Part shown: positions 49,842 to 63,402 of the stretch, piece after piece
How positions within the stretch are numbered: the stretch's first letter is position 1
Layout: each line of letters opens with the position of its first letter
Assembly: GCA_034687125.1 (NCBI GenBank)
Contig: JAQGBZ010000094.1
Coordinates: 62,001-126,000, forward strand
DNA: 64,000 nucleotides
Direction of reading: 5' to 3'
Source: Neelides folsomi
Taxonomy: Eukaryota > Arthropoda > Collembola > Neelipleona > Neelidae
Position numbers and translations under genes: made by a program
Notes under the pieces: generated by a model
The model's input: only the letters and a program-made list of their open reading frames with translations
What the model was told of the DNA's origin: nothing
Database searches by the model: none

Positions 49842-52800
49842 CTGGGAAAATAAGAGTCACTCAAATCCTCTTAAGGTGTCCTAAAAGGAATAAAGGCCCA
49901 AGCTCACCCCAGAGACGCTTCTGGAAATGGTAATTTGCGAGTCGAGACGTTTTCCCTCCTTGGGCCCGCAAACCTCTTCTAGTTGATTCCGCTTGAGAGC
50001 GAAGAGCTCGTTCCCGTCCATGTTGGCTAACTGTTTGGTGATTTTGTCGGAGAAGCCCTTTGCCAGAAGCCATTCCCTCACTTCGCTCGAACTTGAATGT
50101 TGATTTATGTACACTTCGGGGGTCTTGGCGATGTCCAGGTGCTTCTCCCGCTCCCGGAGCACGTTTTTGAGCTGATGAATGAGGTTATCCTCGGCAGCTG
50201 CGGATGGAAATATTAAATTTATTCTCCTCGTTTGAGGGGTCAGAGGGCGAGGAGGGAAGTGATTGATTTCTCCAGGACCGAATGAGCTTGTCAATTACTT
50301 ATTCCTACCGACTTTGTCCTGGCAGCCCGACTTGAAAAAGAACTCAAAACCCCTTCATTTCCACATGTCAAATGCTTAAGGAGGGAGAGAAAGAGGGAAA
50401 TGTATTCAAACTCAACTCAATTTTTCTCACTCAAACTTTCTCAATTGAAGATGAAAGTCTCCGCCTTTCCGCCCTTCTCCCCGACTTCACATTCGATTTC
50501 GGTCCTTGGAACAACGGTTATTATTTCCCTCAAATTTATACAATATCGCCCGGTTTCATAATAATATCATCCATAATAATATCATTCCGCTGTATAAATG
50601 AGGAAATTCTCCTCATTTAAATGCCGTTATCCTTTCAACGCCCCAAAACTTTCCTCCAAATCCTCGCCTTATCCCCACTCCATCAAAACGGAAAAGTTTG
50701 CATACAAGGGCCAATTTACACCATTAAGTCCATGCGGCCACCTCCGTCCAGTGGCTTATTAAACCCTTTCTTCGTCTTTTGAAAATGGGGTTTCTCCTGC
50801 TCGTTCAACCATTCGTACAAATCGGCCAACATTTGTTGGAAACGAAAATCCAATTTGAGCGAATGGAGAAATTACCAGAGGAATTTATTGTAAATGGGAT
50901 TTGGGGGATTTAAAAAATGGGGCTGGATTGATAGGATGGGAGCGATCTCTCTGCCGCATCCTGCTACCAAGATAAATAAATGGGTGAAGAATGGGGTGAC
51001 AGGGAAGCAAGGAAAGTTACTCTCCTGACAAGGACCTCCACTTCCTTCCCCTTTCCTTCAACTTACGGTGATGGGGCTTCTCGGCTCTCTTCCCACCTGA
51101 CTTGCTCGCACGCGGAGGGAGAGATTTACCGACCGACGGCGGTGGCGGCGGCGGCGGTGGCGAAGCTTCCTTCATCCCGTTGTTCCGCCCGCCATCCTCG
51201 TCCGAGCTGTAGCTCAAGTTGGGCGAAGACCAGTTCCCTTGAACAACAAATCGTATCAACTGGTCCCGATGGGCAGAAGTGAGGGAGAGGAAAATAAAGC
51301 CGCCTATTCTGATCATTCCTCGGATAAATATTTACGTCTCCGCGAAGGGATGACTCATTTATGAGGGAAAAGGTCCGAGCGACTTTCCCCAAAGACCCCT
51401 CCTTCCTCGTAATCCTTTAAATTTTTAATATGCCCCGAGACGACGAGGGCATTCTCTCCCACAGCATTATCCAGACGAGACCCATACATTCCCAAACTTC
51501 AGACCCACAACACACAAAACCAAATACAAATCCTCCTTAACAAGAAGGAGCGTCAACAGCCACAACGGATAGGAAATTCGGATGGGAGGGAATTTGCGAA
51601 TTCTCATTAAGAGATCGATTTCAAAAAAGAGGAACAAAGGGAGATGAGAGATGACGGGCGTAATAAGAAATGTTTGAAAGTCTAGTGGTAGGAAAAGAAC
51701 CCTCGAAAACTAATGAGTCTCCTTTGGATCCATAGCGAGAAAGAGAGAGAGAAGAAAAAGTAATTGGAAGTTCAAAGAAAGTAAACGTTGCTTCAATAAA
51801 GAAACCTATGGGTTCATATATTTACATATGTACTAAACATACCATATATACCCATACAAAAAGTGTATTCAAATCTTGATTACCCATATAGCATACATAA
51901 GATAACTAACGCGAGGATATTAGTATTAGTACTCATTCTATTCATCCTTTACAAGTGAGCAGTTTGGTATAAGGACATTCTATATCTAATACATGTGTAT
52001 ATAACTCTATATATATATATTTATATTAGTCAGTTTTGACCGAGAATCGGTGAGGCTCGAGGAGACATCTTTATCTCCCTTAAATATTTCATCTCTCATA
52101 AGTATCTCTGACGTGGGGAGTCAAAGGGGCTCAAAACATCTAAAAATTATTCAACTAACTTTCATATCTAATGCTATCAACTAACATTGAATATTACAAC
52201 CACACTCATCCCTACACAAATGCTAAGAATATATTAATTTAAATATATTCCTATACGTCTTCTTCTCACGTCTATGCCTTAACGGTAATGAATATATCCC
52301 GCTGTTGGTAGTATTGACTATGTTTAAGTGTATATATCCCTTTCACTTGTTAAGTAGATCGTTGTTCAACTTGATCTTCTCCTTTTATTCCCGGTTTGAA
52401 AACATGGTTCCTTCCGAGTTCCTTATTCCACTTAAATTCCAAAAAGACTCGACAATGTCAGGGATAAGCTAGAAGTAGGGAAATGCTAGAATTGAGATAA
52501 AAAACATGCTGTACATTAAATTAATTGGGTTAGGAAGATTATTACAGGGAATTACAAGGCTGGAGAAAGAAAAGCGGTTATTTGGCGTAAAATCTTCAAA
52601 TTTTCCCTTTCTTCCTCTTCATTTTAATTCCTCGCAGATGTGAGAAAATTTGGAACGAGAACTGAAAGTTGTGGAAGAAAGGGAAATTGTATGAAAACGG
52701 AATTTTTGAGAAACAATGAAAATAATTTTCACAGATCCTCTCAACTCTTTATCTCAAAAATTCAAGTACACGGAATGATGATGTGATTCATCAAATGTGG

Positions 52801-55800
52801 TAAGTAATGATTGACAAACATATAGCACGAACAGGAAACAAATACTTTAAGAGAATACTACGACGGGCATTTTGATTCAACATTACACTATAGCCTTACA
52901 CAATTATAATCAGAATTACACAAAAATGCAAGTTAATACATCATAAAGAACAACATGCAATATCCAAAAAACAGTAATATATTTAAAATATCTCCTGATA
53001 CCAACTTATGGTATATGATTAACATGTGAACAATTTTTAATTTCACAATAACAAATGTTATTGTGCCCGATATATTATTTAAACTAAACACAAGTAACAT
53101 AATACATATTACAGAATATGTACCATTATAATCAAAACAAATAACAACAATATAAATAAAAACTAACAAAAATATCTCAATAGTTAACATTAATTAAGTA
53201 ATTAAATTGGCTACTATACTAATCATAAAAATAATAAACAAAAATTCATGCCATTATTATGTAAATTATTCCTTATTATATATATTCTTTATAGTTATTA
53301 AGTAGATTTGTTTAGATTCATTATTTTTCAGCAATTCTCGAGACAGAATGTAACAAGAAGGGAAAATCCATATATTGCACAAACAGACTTATTGGCGTTT
53401 TGATTATTCAATTAATTGCTAGTTCATATACATAATATATGTAGTTACCAAGTACTGATACATAATATAGATACTTATAAAAACAATAAGTAAAGGCTAA
53501 TACATATTTACAGAAACGAGCCTTATTTGGAATTTATTTTCTATTGTTACATATAATTTATTATATACTAATATCAAATGTATCAGAATGGCTCATAAGT
53601 CATAAGATGGAAGTTAGATTTGTTTCCTATATTTTAAGTAGAAATTATAGTTAAGTGATTAATAGCAAAATAATGATATTCATCCCAAAGATGGAACCAT
53701 GCAAATTGCTCATTGGGAAGTAATTGAAGAATGTTTATAAATCTCGTGCTCTCGCACTTACATTTTTACATAAACTTTAAAGGTGCCAAGTCACCATATA
53801 AAATAATATTTGTACCTTTTCACATATTACCTCAATTTTTATGACAATTGTTTTGACATACATAATAAATATTTATACTGTTATGAGTAAATATACCATC
53901 GTGGGAAGATTTTTTAATCCCGGAATACCTAATCATTAAGGTATACCAATTCTACAGATTAAATATATAGCCACAGCTACATAATAAACTGATAATGAGT
54001 ACAAGACCTAAATTTAATTCATGCTTCATTGATTAATTAAGTTAAATAAATCACTTTAACAGGCATATACACAAAATGATTGTCAAAATGTAAAGATTGT
54101 AAATATTACACAAATCATTTCTATTAAGTCAGAATTATACCTAAATGCAAACATATTGCGTGCATAATCTGAACCTATTACATTATTACATACATTATAA
54201 AATAAATTTAAAAAACACTTTCGATGACATGAAATTAAGTAGTGTGCAATTACCCGTTCGTTCTCGATCCTACTTATTTGTTGGAGTAAGAAAGCCGGAG
54301 TTTAATTTATAGCTCCACCACAAGAACTTTAAAACAACATCTCGTCTTTTGGCTCCCTTTTACTCTAACAATTACTTGGATGAAACTAAATTGACTTGTG
54401 GGCTGATCGCAGACTTCTCATCTCCTCCCCTCCTTCAGAGTGTGGAAATAAACCACATTTTGTTTTAATAGGACAGGGGAAAGTAAATGGCTCCTTCCTT
54501 CATTTACTCGAGGAGCATAAAACCGTTCTTTCAAACGAGCATTAATCATCATGTCAGGGGTCTAGTGAACAAATTATTTCCTAAATTCAAAAACACATCT
54601 TTAAAATAAATGAACTCCCCAAAATAATGTTCTTAGTGTTTAATTAATTTTAGAAAAATTCTGTAAAAGTAAATTAATTTAAACTCCTTAAAGAAATGAA
54701 TTAATCAGAAATTTCTAATTGCTAAAATACTATGTAACTATAAACATTTAATAACATTAAATCTTGTTCCAATATTGAAATGGGTAATTAATTATCAAGA
54801 TAAATGAGATAATGATAATTGAGCTCTTATAATGAATATTGCAATATAAGCAAATTTCCCTGACCAAACTTAATAAATGCTATTATTAATTATTGCATAA
54901 TTTTGCAGCTTCCCAAAAGGTTCACAATTACATAAACAGTCATTAAAATAAATTTATCTGGGTTTAACTATTGAATTAGAAATGAATTTTTCCTAAGTTT
55001 GAAACATTCGTGTATTAATAACTTAATGTATTTATGTAGGTATATCAAATGTGTATCAAATGTAAATTAAACAACTTTTCCCTATTAGCTTCCCTACGTG
55101 GGTTCTTCTATGAAATGGTTGAATGTTCATTTATGTATTATTAAATTCACAGAAGTGATTAATTTGTTTTGACACACCTAACCTAAAATCTTTCTCCTCA
55201 CACCATTGTTTCCAATTATTCATGTTGTTTTATCTTATCTGGGCTTGTTTGAGAGAAAAGTGAAGAATAAATTGCGAAAAGTTCAGAGTCACTGTTATAA
55301 ATGATAATATTGGCTTATCTTCCTGATCCTTCCACTCTCAACTCATCACAATGACATATGAGCTTACTCGAGAATAAAATATTCCAGAGCTTTGACTCTT
55401 CCTAAGCAAGATAAAATACACCTTAAACGTATAACCAAATACATCAAAAAATAATCCCAATACAACTCGTTTCATCAATTCTTTACACAACCCTTTTCAT
55501 CTGCCCTCATAAATTAACTTATTAGGTATTTACCTAATTAACTACTTACTATATAACAAATTATTAACAATCTAGCTCATTTATAAGGGAAAAGATAATA
55601 TTGTATAAAGACTCATAAAAGAAAAACCCATGGAGCCAAATTTGTAAAACAAACCAGAGATTCGTGCACACATTAAATACAAATAAATTAAAATAGACAA
55701 ATAAGCTACAATATGAATCACACTAATCCCACATGAAATATACACGAACATAAATATAGAATGAAGAAAAAAACAACATCGAAGCTTGGCGTGCAAAATG

Positions 55801-58800
55801 TAAGTGGAAATTTGAGAATTGATGGTTCAAAAGTTACGGCACACGATTTGGAGATTTAAAATTGCTTTGGTTTTTCAAAAAACTCTTCTACCTGCTCGCC
55901 CATCTTGCTGATGATGCTGATGGTACGACGAACCCTCCTGGAAAATGTCAAACGTAATATAAAACTTGATCAATCCTAATCCATTAATGGAGAAAGTATA
56001 AAAATAATAAATGAACCATTTGGATCATTACAATTGAACAGGAAAGTAAAAGGGGAATTCAATTAGAAGTATGTCGAACCTGGGGGAAATCATTGACTGG
56101 TGCCACGATTGTGTGAGGAACATGAGCAACGACTCCTTTCCAGTTTCTCGCTTTCCACCATTTCTTCGTATCATCCATTACCTGGGAAAAGAAGAACAGA
56201 AAATTAAAGAGAATAAAATGAATGCCAAATGAACATCTTTTATGCCTTAACTATTCCGAGGATGAAACAAGGGAGGAATTTAAATATTTACAAATTTTCT
56301 CTTTGTTCTTGCAATTCCTTAAATATTTAATAAATTAAATCTTAATATTCTTTCCTGCTGTATAATGATCCAAGTATTTGAAGGCCTTAATGTCAATTAA
56401 TGTAATTTTTATGTATTCTATATCATTTGGGTAAAAGCCGAAATTAAAGCATTTCCCATAAAATCGTATACAATTGAACGTGAGATTTGTGTTAAAGGGA
56501 TTGTACATAATAACAGTTCATTTTGGTGGTAAGTTTACGAGACTTTTATGATAAGAATAAAATCCATAATAATAAATAATCTTATGTATTTTCAAAATAT
56601 CCCCTTATATATCAATCGTTTTACCATTAAAGATTGAGTACAATATATTTATACACCATGTATAGCTACAATATATTTGTTATATTGTGAAGAGTTAATA
56701 TAACAATATTGCATTCAAGTATTATATGACCACTAAATATTGAATATATGATCGATTACGTTGAACGTGGAGATTAGAGTAAAGAGACATGTATGTTTCA
56801 TATAGGTATTTATTTTGGATGAGATTTAGTTGAATAGTCGATTCAAACTGATTCCATCCGATTTCTCTAACCCCCGTCCAGATACGATAAAATTCCAAGG
56901 GATAATAAAACCCATAAAATTTATGTTCTCGTAAAGCAGAAGGAAATTCACGACTATTTTCCAGAGAAAATGAAAACTTTCCCAACGTCCTTCTTTGATA
57001 GGTTTAAACCGTGAAACGGTGATGGTTAAAAGCATACAGATCGTTCCTCCACGTGCGAAAGAACTTTAAAACAGTTGGAGAAAAATTCATCATTTCTAAT
57101 GGAACCATTCAGTTCGAAGTGTCATTAATGAATCTACGTATTTGGGGATTTAATAATATTTCAAATGAGAGAATTTAAGTAAATCAATTTCATTTATTTC
57201 ATCAAATGCCCCATGACCTGAGGGCGGAATTTAATCCTATATTACAGCCCCTAGCGCCTCGCCTACTGAGGCGTCTCACATCCTCTGCGAATTTAATGCG
57301 ATAAAATGAACCCACCTTGCCATCCTTAATCATAGCACTGCAATCGACAATGAGAAGTAGAACGAGAAATCCCTCTATATCTTTCCCTATACCCGTCCAA
57401 AGCCTTTAACCATATTGATTCAATATACTCTATGGTATATGCTCATTCATCGAGAAAGTGAGAGAGAATGAATTGAGAATTCCGAGGATTTGGACTAAAG
57501 AATTAAATTCCCTCCATCTACAAATTTCTTCATGAGTACGCAATAAATTCCAAGAGATATTTTAAATACGGAATTGTAGGGAAATTTCCTCAACTTCCTT
57601 GCAATTGGAAAGGGATTAAAAAGGCACCGCCGTGATTTAATGAACATTCAAAAGTTACCTCCAGATATTCCCCACGGACGACGGTGAGTTCTTTGTGGTT
57701 GTTTGCTGTCCTCGGATGTGTCACGACTACCACTCGCCCGCCGCGGGATCTCACCGAGTCAACGAAGGCCCGCTGACCCGAACTGAAGTCATCGCTCATC
57801 ATCTCGACGGGGGAAATGGACATTTCCCGGTCAGCCCGCCGCATCTGTTGAGCCTATTAACATACTTATATCAATACACATCATTGATTGTGAGTCCGGG
57901 AAGTTGAGTGGAAAGGCGGGCGAGGGGAGGCCCGGCATACAAATACTACTATTTCTTTGAATTGGAAAATCCAAAATTCCGATTATCCCTCCTTCCCGCT
58001 CTACCGTCTCCGAATATGAAATTTTGGCAATATGGCGAAGTGGAAAGACGTAAGAGACGCCGGGAGCCCAACACACCCAAGTTGAGACAAAGTGAGTGGA
58101 TTGGGGAGGCCCGGGTTGGATCTAATACAAATGTGAGCTCCCGAACCTCGCCTTGGGTCGTTAAGGCCTTTAAGGTAAGAAGGCTGGGAGTCCATTAGAA
58201 GAAAGCCGCCTTGGGTTCATACAATTCCCTAGGAAGGGTATATCCAATTTCCTACAACCTCAATGCTCCGATGCCTCGCATTGGTAAGAGATCCGCGATC
58301 TCTCGGGTCAATGAAGATCCTCCCGCAATGCTCCAACAAATGTCCTCGGATCCTTCAAAGGAAATCCTCACATTTGCCCCCAACACAGAGGACCGAGACC
58401 TGAGAAATGGAACTACTTAGCGGGCATTTCAACTTGGACAATGGAGTGAGGAATTCCCAGGAAAAAATATTCGACTTCCACCGTCTGAACTTGTTAGGGA
58501 GGAAAATCATAGTAATGATCCCATGCTTCCGAACAAATCTCTCCGCCGACGTGTGTAAGCCTTGAGACTCCCAAACTTGGAAAGTAAATAACATAGGCCC
58601 AGGGAGGCAATTGAGGGTAATAGCATCAAAACACATTTGCACATTCGGATTTCATACAAAGGAGTTCCTCCTATAATTTAATCATGAACCTCCGTCGTTT
58701 TCCTCTAATCGCTCACTTAGATAAGAAAACGTACATTGGGAGGAATAAATAAATGACGTACATAAATTGGTCCACCCTTCTTCCAAAGGAACCCGAGGAT

Positions 58801-61800
58801 TCAAATCGTCCCTATATAAATGCATCATCCATTATGGTCAATGAATTAGAAGGAGAATTATAAGGGTCGTGATTTACATCCTCAACTCATTTCCTCCCTT
58901 AACTTCAGAAATTGAGTTTTTCATCTTATTCATTCAAACGTCTAGTTTTCAGGGCTAGAAGATCTCAATACATGTGGGGATATCTCGATCTGGGGAGGGT
59001 GGAGGAGTATTGGGAGGAGATAAGGAGCTCTTTCCCCAATTCCAAACTTATCTCCGTCTCGTATCGGAAATAAAGATGTGCAATATTGACCTCTTGTTGG
59101 GCTTGTGCCGACCGGATTTCCTGGAGCCGTCTCTGGGCCTCGTTCGCAATACTCGCCCCAATCGCATTCGTTTCTTGAATCATCGGCGACCACCCATCCA
59201 TAAAAATCGGCTGATACGGATCCACGTACCCTTTCCATTGTTCCCTGAAAAGAATCAAATGTGGGTGAGCTGGGGAGTTTCATTATTTAGTCATACAATC
59301 ATACAGGGTCTTCATGAGAGGAGAATTAGGAATGAACACACGGGTCATTCCACAAATGATCTCTGCCAAACCCAACCGTTAGCACTCACAGCCTCCCAGC
59401 AAACTAATGAATATACTTTATATTATTACTTACTATATTAACCATATGGTTCTAAAGACAACAATGGAGTCGCGAGTATTGAATGTCAATAGGGGCTTAT
59501 TTGAAGTACTACACGTGTACTTCCCCCACCTTGTTTGTATTCCACCACACGGAGTATTAAGCAGAGGAAATTGCCACCTTCTTATTAACGGAATTTAAAT
59601 GAACGTTGCACCCATTGGAGTGTGGAATCTCTTCAATATTCAATTAGCCTATAAATGGGATAATGGCATGTGATAACAAAGAAAGGCTTCCTAACTACTA
59701 AAAATACCACTCCCATATCTCATCCCTATCTCCGACCCTCGAACAAATCCATACGGTTAATTATGATTGATCATTTTCCTGCGTATTTATAAACTCACCA
59801 CATGTCCTTATAGGGATTATCTCCATTAACTCGCTCAAAATAATTAACAAACAAAGAGATTTATTTATCTTTATCATCCTTCAATAGTTAAACTCTCCTC
59901 ATGCTGCACATATTTTCTAACTACATAGTTATCTGTTTACAAAAGACCCAGTTCACTTTTTATATCAGCATTCAAAACCAAATTATTTTCCAAAATTGTA
60001 AATACACTAAAAGCTGAAAATTAAAAATTATGGAATGTCAATTCAAATCTAGGCGTGTTTTAGGTTTATTATTCCTCCTGCATGCACATGATGTTTCCTA
60101 GACAAATAATTGGTCGAAAATGATTATTAACTTTCATATATGCAGAAATTGGGGAATTAAAATTTGGAGGTCTGATATGTATGTATGTATGCCAAATCAC
60201 GGGGTTAATAAGAGAATCCCAAACTTTCCCTCACTTACAATTAGTATAAAATAATTATGTATGTCAATGTCAGTCATAAAGAATTTATAGAGGAAATGGA
60301 ATATGCGGAGGTTCGGCGAACCTCCGCATGAGAGATGTAACGGTAGTAGTGATCCTAGATTGGAATGCAGTAATTGAAGATGACGACGTCCATTCATTCT
60401 CAAATCAATAGGCGTGAAAGTATTGGGGAAGATTGTAAATGAGTTGTTGTGGGGAGAGAAAGTTACCTCGAGACGAGCCAGGCCTCTCCCAAAGAATGCC
60501 AAAGCTCTGTTTCTTTAGAGGTCAGGCAGTTGTTGAGAAGTTCGATTGCCTCGCGGCAGAGTAGGGGCGAGACAACCCGCGAGGCGAGCCCGGCCGCATG
60601 GGCATTCGTCGCCGCATCGACGATCAGGGCCAGCGGCGTGAAGAGGAAGTGGACGAGTTCGGGGGCGTTCGGATCATGGATGTGGGATTTGAGCCGAGCC
60701 TTGACAATGGGCCCATTAGGAATGAGAATGGGATTGGAATTATTGGAATCCTGAGACTTACCAGGAGGTTAAAAGAGAGTTTGAACTTCTGAAGGATGTC
60801 CACAAACTCACGCTCCCGCGGTGGACGTGCCCTCATTGACAAAAGCCCCTCGCCATGATCCTTCTTCTTGCTCTTCTTCGACCTGCACAAACCAATAGGT
60901 GAAGGGATGTTGAAGGGTGCCGTCTGGGCGAGTTATTAAACTTGGAGAGTTGGGCTTACTTTCGTCGTCTTTGGAGGTCCCTATAGGCCGCGGCTGCATA
61001 TTGGAGGCGGGCGATGAAGCGCTCGATGTCATCAAAGCATCGATTCAATATGGACACTTCCCTCTCGTACTTCCCCTCACTGCCCAGCGAGCTCGTGTCG
61101 TCCCGACTGTCTTCACCTGCAAAACCCCTTTTTTGAGCCAGGAATGGAGAGTCCGACAGTATGTCAAGACATGAGTAATGATCAAACTTCCTTCCAAGAG
61201 TTATGGAGCGAGATCAAAGGGACGTTGAATTAATAGCGCCTTCCCCCGCATAACTTCCACTTTCAATCACTGAGTAATGAATGATTCCCATGGCCATTAC
61301 GAATTATTAACAATAATTTTCTCATCATCGCACTCGTAAGCCTCTTAATAAAGTGATCAACTTCCTCGCTTGTTGATCCTCTCTGCATTCCTCTGCCCTC
61401 CCAAATCTCGCCTTAATTCCTTAAATGCTCAAGAACCCGGCCTGGTCATAAGCCATAAACAGGGCCCATTAATTTTGCTCATTGCTTGGGTCAAATAATA
61501 AAAGTCGCGCGGGCCAGGTGGGTTAAACACATTTCCCTTCCATTACAATCAAGCGGAATGGAAGGGGGAAATCTAGGAAATGGTGAATAAAGGCTCATTA
61601 GGGAAATCACACTGCCGTCGTGTTTTCCTCAACCCGCCCGGATGGAGGCAGATAAGGGCAGGAGTCGTCGGGCAATGGCGGTAACGAGAGAAAGAGTCGT
61701 GGGTTCGCTGATAGGCCTGGGCTCATTCCCCGTCCTCAATTATTCCACCATACCCTACATTATTAAATCAAATATTGATATTTCCCTCGCCATCCGCTTC

Positions 61801-63376
61801 TAATCCGAATAAATCAAAGACTCTCAACCTAATTTATACACGGCCGCTACAAGTGCGCCTTGTTTTATTTATTTCCTAAAATCCCCTCATGCAGAGAGGA
61901 AGGAAAACGTTCATTTTTGACAGCTAAATTCCTAATATTGAATTTATTAAACGAATACTAAAAAAGAAATACATATAATCTATGTATATTAAATATGCAA
62001 ATACATTATATGACTCTTCTTATAAACCATGAAGGAGAGAAATGAATAATATTTAGAAGCCCGGGCATCAATTTCGGTCCTTCCGACCTTCAACCCTTCT
62101 CCCATTACTCAAATGACATATGCATGAGCTCAGCTTTTTATCTTATTGCGAAATATTTTCTACTTTTTTCTCATGTTGGATCATAAAATGAGAATAATCC
62201 TTTAACCCCTCAGTTATTCCCAGATTTGTCGGTCCCTCTCACTTATTTTTCATTTGTAAAAATGATACTACTATGTGTGCTGATGAATCGGAGGAATTTA
62301 AATTGGCCTCGAACTAAAGCCGACTGATAACCCAGAAATGCAGAAGTGTTTGTAATATAAATACTTACCGTCCACACGGAACATGGGAGGTTCTGGAGGT
62401 GGATTGACTGGCGGTGGCGGAAGGCTCGTTTGACTCCCGTGTCTCTGACGATTCGGAGGGAGACGGCCGGACAATGCGATCTTTACATCTTCAACCAAAT
62501 CAGCGGCAGAAATGTTGAAGCACTAGAAAAGGAGACCAGGGTTGAGTATTTACATAAACGGAAAATGATAACTTCCAGATAACGCCCATTGTGCCATATT
62601 GGAGAGCATTTGCAAATTCTTGGTCTTATCTGACTCTTCTGCGACAACACTCGAATCAGAGGAAACAGAGGACCCAATAGCAAATAGAATTAACCATTCA
62701 ATAATAGGGCCGTTTACATAAAAGACGATTCCGCGATACGCGTATTCTATTTCCAATTTCCTTCTCACTGTGCGTATCGGGGAGAGAGAGGGGGGAAATT
62801 GTTGAGCGCGGGGGAAGGAAATCCCATTTGATCATCTTTACCTGGAAAATGTGCATCTCGACGGGGTTGACAATGAAGGCAAAGATGTTGTTGTAGAGCT
62901 CTCCTGGATTTGAGTTCGTGAAAGCTGTCGGATCTCGAATCAGTTGAAGTGGAAATCGCTCCATTTCGTCCTAAAAACATTTTTGACGTGAGATGATTTG
63001 TAAACATAAAAAACCTGACGTTGAAATGGAACAATTAGAAGGAGCAGAAAAATAAGAATAAAAATAATTATATTTTTATATCGAGTAAAAATAAAAAAAT
63101 AATTATATTTTTTATATGATTTAGAGAGGTAATAGATATATTGGCTTATAAAAAGTCTTCTCCCTATACCCCGTTTTCGAAGTCGACAATGACGATGTAG
63201 CGGTGTTCCAGGCGGATTCGCATTTTTTGGCTCCAAATTCCGAATCCGTTTTTCTCCATGTGGAGGAGACGTCGCATTCCGTCGGCTGGAAAGGAGAGTT
63301 CTTCGGACAGCCCGAAAGTGGCGAGATGTTCAACGTCGTACATGTTCCCATGAGACCCTCCCACGTTCTCGTCCAT
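49503..63376 (-). CDS. EPS8: EPS8 (arouser) actin-capping and Rac-signalling adaptor
   Basis: EPS8 caps and bundles actin filaments and, with Abi1 and Sos1, activates Rac at the cell cortex. Thirteen coding exons are supported: 63376-63170, 62970-62842, 62522-62369, 61116-60960, 60882-60762, 60699-60467, 59244-59091, 57853-57659, 56181-56080, 55937-55892, 51237-51067, 50197-49908 and 49841-49503. They total 2298 bp and 765 residues, with every joint GT-AG and in phase. An in-frame TGA just before the ATG at 63376 supports that start; an upstream UTR exon is implied by an acceptor at 63403-63404. Domains in order are PTB (about 12-150), linker, a conserved middle region (ERFIARLQYAAAAYRDL, SFNLLARLKSHIHDP, ELVHFLFTPLALIVDA), SH3 (about 425-482), a P8 run, SAM-like C-terminus (about 560-653) and an acidic/basic tail. 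The least certain joint is the 3' end of the exon at 59091, where GTCAAT is a weak donor. Confidence 0.93.
49908..50197 (-). other. EPS8 SAM-like effector region exon
   Basis: Reads HQLKNVLREREKHLDI, then KTPEVYINQHSSSSEVREWL, KGFSDKITKQLANMDGNELF and LEEVCGPKEGKRLDSQI. This is the SAM/pointed-like fold that carries the capping and bundling helices in EPS8. Its motifs were decisive for naming the gene. Confidence 0.9.
51067..51237 (-). other. EPS8 proline-rich exon
   Basis: Encodes NWSSPNLSYSSDEDGG and then SPPPPPPPPSVGKSLPP, a run of eight prolines suited to SH3 or profilin binding. The exon ends at CACC|GTAAGT. A second possible donor, GTCG|GTAAAT near 51,131, is in the same phase, so two splice forms differing by about 21 codons are possible. 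Confidence 0.8.
51238..55891 (-). other. EPS8 intron, 4.65 kb, no gene seen inside
   Basis: This is the largest intron of the gene. From about 51,800 it is AT-rich with TACATA/TATATA words and stops in all frames. No nested gene, RNA or repeat could be supported. Confidence 0.6.
55892..55937 (-). other. EPS8 micro-exon
   Basis: A 46-bp exon, flanked by TTTTCCAG and GCAG|GTAGAA, encodes EGSSYHQHHQQDGRA. It joins the SH3 end to the proline-rich exon and is needed to keep phase. Its His/Gln-rich content has no known function. Confidence 0.7.
56080..57853 (-). other. EPS8 SH3 domain, split over two exons
   Basis: Exon 57853-57659 ends HPRTANNHKELTVVRGEYLE. Exon 56181-56080 goes on VMDDTKKWWKARNWKGVVAHVP. 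The DD-x3-WW-x-R-N block is the EPS8 SH3 signature. The usual ALYDF start is replaced by VVVTHPR, and the usual G-[FY]-[VI]-P near the end by GVVAHVP, so the peptide pocket may be altered. A 1.48-kb intron separates the halves. Confidence 0.85.
57854..59090 (-). other. EPS8 intron, 1.24 kb, GC-moderate
   Basis: No minus-strand exon is needed here, since flanking phases fit directly. On the plus strand two open frames (57908-58198 and 58211-58420) read like protein but lack a signal peptide and adequate splice sites. They are treated as chance. Confidence 0.5.
59245..60466 (-). other. EPS8 intron, 1.22 kb
   Basis: No gene or repeat supported. A short self-complementary GGTTCGGCGAACC hairpin lies at about 60,311-60,324. 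Confidence 0.5.
61117..62368 (-). other. EPS8 intron, 1.25 kb
   Basis: No open frame of note and no repeat seen. The intron separates the PTB exons from the helical middle region. Confidence 0.5.
62369..63376 (-). other. EPS8 PTB domain exons
   Basis: Three exons give YDVEHLATFGLSEELSF, then ADGMRRLLHMEK, ERFPLQLIRDPTAFTNSNPG, VEMHIFQ, CFNISAADLVEDVKIAL and a Pro-rich exit. In EPS8 this fold binds NPxY-type tails of receptors. The domain is complete, while the region before it is much shorter than in vertebrate EPS8. Confidence 0.88.
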
Positions 63377-63402
63377 TTCCGCTCAAAAGACGAATTCCCC
63401 GT

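Noticed and set aside
57908-58198. Plus-strand exon ending at AAG|GTAAGA joined to the next open frame
   Set aside because: The implied intron would be only about 25 bp, too short for splicing.
60700-60761. Reading EPS8 straight through between LSFNLL and ARLKSH
   Set aside because: The phase-0 read-through leaves the EPS8 frame. A 62-bp GT-AG intron restores the conserved LLARLKSHI junction.
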